64,000 bases of DNA from Climacium dendroides (taxonomy: Eukaryota > Streptophyta > Bryopsida > Hypnales > Climaciaceae): assembly GCA_950106755.1 (NCBI GenBank), contig OX467082.1, positions 7,936,001 through 8,000,000 of the forward strand, given 5' to 3'. The notes under the pieces were generated by a model, which worked only from the letters and a program-made list of their open reading frames with translations, was not told where the DNA came from and ran no database searches. Each line of letters starts with the position of its first letter. Within the stretch, counting starts at the first letter, position 1. The position numbers and the translations under genes are program-made. Of the stretch, positions 60,661 through 64,000 are shown piece after piece.

Positions 60661-62480
60661 CTTACAAGGCTTGAAAAGCAAGGAAGCTTTCATACCCAAA
60701 ATTGCCTTGGGCCTTCTAGGGTTAATTTCTAATTTTATACATGTAAAGAATGGATACAAAATGGTACATATAATATATAGATATATGTATAGATGGGAAT
60801 TTTTTTGACAAATTTGGAATGGATGAACGTTGTTTTGTTTACTTGTCAAAATTTTTTTGCCTATATAAAAAATAGATAAATAAAAAATCATCTTGTAAGT
60901 AATTTCAATTCAATTTGAAGATATGAAAATAATATTTGATATTTTTGCCTACATAAATGCATTTTATCCTACAATGAGATCAATGGTCAAAAGACCATTG
61001 TAGAGTTAATTTCAACTTCAACATTTCTTCTATAACTAAGTAAAATTGGACAAAAAATGGCATATGTTGGATCAAAGACATGCTAATGACAATGAAGAAT
61101 TTTACTTCATTTATATTGTAAGTTTGAAAATTTCAAAAATTTAATTTAATTTTTTCAAAATCAATGTTGTTCTCAAAGGAAACAAGTCACATGCAACCAA
61201 GAAATAGGAAAACCAACAACTAGTTGATTGCAAAACAGACCAAATGATTTTGTAAGGGTTTTGCAAAAAACTTTAATTTTAGATGTTTAAATTGCAATTT
61301 ATTCATTATTTTCAAAAAAATATAAAAATCATTTTATATTTAAAATTTAATTTCTCTAATTTGTCACACTTTTGGAGGGGTTGTTTTTAGAATTATGGCA
61401 TACCCAAATTTAATATACCAAGGCTAAAATTTTAGTAGTCTATTCCCATACTAGTAGAGAATGTTCCATACTATAAAGAACATCAAAAAATGTGTTGATT
61501 TATGTCTTCTACATTTGTGTAAATAGGCCACAAAAGGAGCTTGCACACTTTTGAACCTTGATGAAGGTTTCAATTTCATATTTTTGGGTGAAATCTCATG
61601 ACCATGAGGTCCTCACAAATGGCCAATTTCTACAGTTTTTTAATTTATTATTATGAATTTATTAAAGATGAACATGTTGAAATAGTCCTATTCTACTTAC
61701 AATTTTGAATGTCCCCCAAAAGGCATATTTCACATTCTAATTTGTAATAATTTGGTGAAAGTAAATCACCTATTTTCCTTACATTGCAAACATAGAAGCA
61801 AGTCAAGTTGTTGAGGAAGCCAAAATTGTATTGACTCTAGACTCTAGACTCTAGTTCAAACTTACCATTTTGTTTGTAATTGAATTTAGAAGGAATTTTG
61901 AAATTTCTTTTTCAAAATTCAAAAAAATATATTGATAATAGCATTGGCAAATCTAACAATACGGATGGAATCTAAAACTCAAAATCTAATACTCTTATTT
62001 GTATATCAATTCCAAAACATTCTTCCAAATAGTACTTTCTGATTATTTTTCTCAAATTGTCACTTGTGGAGAACACTTTCTACCTTGAGGTGTTCACCTT
62101 GAATGACTATGTAGCCAAAAAGTGATTGATGAATGACTATCAGAGAAACTAAGGAAACAAAAAATGAACTTGTTCAAAAAAGTTGATAATTAATTCTAAC
62201 TACCTCAATGATAGGCCTCATTCTTGTAGGCTTAAAACACATGTCTCTTAGCCCCAAGCCAAGATCGATGACTTTCAAGAACACTATGCAATGAAGGATA
62301 CATCTATTGATTCAAGAGAAAGATCACATTTGATAAAATACCTTCAATTGCTGATGGGTCTCAAACTTTCAGATTGAAAATGAGTATCCCTTTCCAGCTA
62401 CGTCCAAAGGGATCATTGCAAACAAGAATGGGAAACATCATGATAATCACCGGCCATCACCGGCTAGGTCTCCCGATCAG
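60661..62480. other. No recognised gene
   Basis: AT-rich non-coding sequence; the LRR remnant starts beyond its right edge. Confidence 0.4.
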
Positions 62481-62481
62481 T

Positions 62482-63030
62482 TCATGTCTTTTTTTGAAAT
62501 GTGGTGAAATACTCCAGTTGCTTGGCTTCCAAATGTAATACGACCTCATCCATTGACATCCTTTCTAATAACTCAGAAAAGGTCACCTCAACAAGGTCCC
62601 AACTCCACATTTTGAGTGCAGGTAAACTTGCTAGGGCCCTCATGTCCTCTGGACCCAAGTGCACTCCACTATGCCAAAACCTAAGATACACCAGATCCCT
62701 GCAACCTCTCAAATCTGGCAACCTCGTCAAACTCCAACACTCTAAAACATCCAAGTCTATCAATGCAAGCAAGGTTCCTAAACTCTCCAAGCTTATCAAC
62801 TCAAGGCATCCAACAAGGACGATCGGCTCCAATTTGTCCATCCGCTCCAATTCGAGCAGCTTGAAATATGAGTTGAGGCAACTTTTATCAGGCCATTTGT
62901 CAAAGAATGGTGAGTAATCCCACCTTTCCAAATCAATGCACTATTGCTCGATAAAGTTCTTTTGAGCTCCACTGTGGTTTAGAAATATTTGATGCTTTGG
63001 CTCCAATTCCGGCTTCCTGACAAAACCAAC
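62482..63030 (-). pseudogene. TIR-start fused to LRR fragment, copy C
   Basis: On the minus strand the TIR start (HQIFLNHSGAQKNFIEQ, then TAG 62943-62941, CIDLERWDYSPFFDK) runs directly into leucine-rich repeats: LELERMDKLEPIVLVGCLEL, LLALIDLDVLECWSLTRLPD, LVYLRFWHSGV, ALASLPALKMWSWDL. Compared with copy B, the rest of TIR and all of NB-ARC are missing; the switch is near CAAGCTGCTCGA (B has CAAGTTGCTTGA). The 149-residue open frame 62931-62482 is therefore a deletion fusion, not a normal protein. Confidence 0.7.
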
Positions 63031-64000
63031 AATTCAGAAATGCCAACAAATAACAACCACAAGTCTCAAAGGTTAACAGCAGTGAAGTGGATCAGGTTGA
63101 ACAAACCCAGTGTTATATTAGGTATGGAAGGCTGCAAAGTCCAATCCAAGTTGAGGAGGACCCTGTGAAGTTTTAAAAATCGAAGGTTCACATTCAATCG
63201 AAGGTTCACATTCAATCGAAGGTTAACATTCAGGATAACATACTTCTGTCTAAAAAAATTATTAGACCCTAAAGCGGTCCGTTCCATGCTCATCTCAAAC
63301 CCTCCTTGTTCCAAGCCGTAGGATTTGGCATTCCCACATGAAAGAACACCCTCAAGCTAGGAGGACATCTTCATTTTCAGGATTTGTATGGAAGCAGCAC
63401 GCTTGGAAGAAGAAACCCTAGGGTTCGCCATGTTTTATCGTTTCTTCCTCCAGGTCCTCTAGAAGTACAAACGAGCCATTCTGAGAAATCATGTGTTCAT
63501 TGATCAGCATCTCACCCGTAATTGTCAGCAGTGTTGGAAGGACCCGCCGCTTCATCAGCCAAGGATTGGAGCAGCTGTAGTGATACAACATAGATGATCC
63601 AGCATTAAAATTAGGTGGCCCATCGAATTTTTTCTCTTCCATATTTCAATCTAAACAACATGCTGCAAAACACGACAGGCATGAATTGCAAAAATGATTC
63701 TTTAAAGCCAGTCATTAGGTGGGTCCCTCCTACACTTCAAAATCAAAAATCCACAAGCATGAAACGCACCTTAGAGAGATCTTCCTCTTGTTCACGACCC
63801 CTCTTCATTTTAAATCCTTCCTGTTCATCGCTGCCATTTGCAACTGGACCTGACCAAAACAAGTTCGTCTTAAAAACCCTCTCAGCCTCGTGCTAGGTTC
63901 TATGCAAGCAAGGACCAACAAAACATAAGGACAAGAGCACACAAGGGAACTCAACCTCAAGACAGGGAGTGAGCAGACCATACACACAACTCAGGAAGAG
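62930..64000 (-). repeat. Inverted duplicate (copy C) of ~49.95-51.05 kb
   Basis: The reverse complement of 62930-64000 matches copy B in order: the GTGTGTATGGTCTGCTCA.. leader, two NLR 5' exons, the 'ccacctcaacttggattg' block, and the TIR start. The homology runs off the right window edge. Confidence 0.85.
63418..63860 (-). pseudogene. 5' exons of TIR-NLR-like gene, copy C (best preserved)
   Basis: Exon-like blocks about 63860-63774 (DEQEGFKMKRGREQEEDLSK before GTGCG) and 63642-63418 (GPPNFNAGSSMLYHYSC, LMKRRVLPTLLTITGEMLIN, SQNGSFVLLEDLEEET). They precede the TIR start on the same strand, as in copy B. Function of this N-terminal region is unknown to me. Confidence 0.5.

Overview
The window looks like nuclear DNA of a land plant. 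Genes are split by many short GT-AG introns. Recognisable remnants include plant pectinesterase, NAP1, peroxisomal citrate synthase, PHT1 phosphate transporter and TIR/NB/LRR genes, and several plant DNA-transposon families are present. The TIR and transposase styles make me guess a bryophyte, probably a moss, but nothing here proves it. I saw no rRNA, tRNA or CRISPR.

Layout. 1-5.2 kb: remnant of a pectinesterase gene (minus strand, nonsense codon) and an unrecognised spliced gene remnant. 5.3-34.1 kb: a CACTA (En/Spm) transposon whose open reading frame is split in two (5320-8161 and 31591-33105). Between the halves lies a ~23.4 kb insertion (8162-31590), flanked by a 10-bp direct repeat and imperfect inverted ends. 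Removing the insertion and one repeat copy joins the CACTA coding frame exactly. The insertion carries, in order: AT-rich fold-back repeats; a truncated NAP1 fragment (+); a citrate synthase pseudogene without its catalytic middle (-); an apparently intact 11-exon gene of 1150 codons with a ParB-like motif and a degenerate DNA N4/N6-methyltransferase-like domain (+); and a Mutator-like (MULE) transposase with a GCM/WRKY-like zinc finger and a SWIM finger (+, one internal TAG). A family of CTCTCGG..CCGAGAG palindromes occurs beside and inside the ParB-MTase gene and behind the transposase; I saw none outside the insertion.

34.1-39.1 kb: a CCGG-rich retroelement fragment (gag with zinc knuckles, plus an upstream acidic coiled-coil ORF) on the minus strand. 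The CACTA 3' terminus abuts it inside a gag zinc knuckle. 39.5-40.6 kb: six ~207-bp tandem units with long palindromes. 40.8-43.7 kb: a decayed transposase-like gene (DUF7869 type). 44.8-51.4 kb and 62.5-64 kb: a degenerate NLR and phosphate-transporter neighbourhood with one tandem and one inverted duplication. A 0.88-kb near-perfect hairpin sits at 51.7-52.6 kb. 52.6-62.4 kb is mostly AT-rich repeat DNA with one Myb/SANT-like (trihelix) fragment.

Overall this is a graveyard of nested mobile elements and broken host genes. The only long gene that reads cleanly from start to stop is the ParB-MTase fusion, carried inside the giant MULE-like insertion. That gene, its palindromes and the transposase beside it are the best candidate for an undescribed system.
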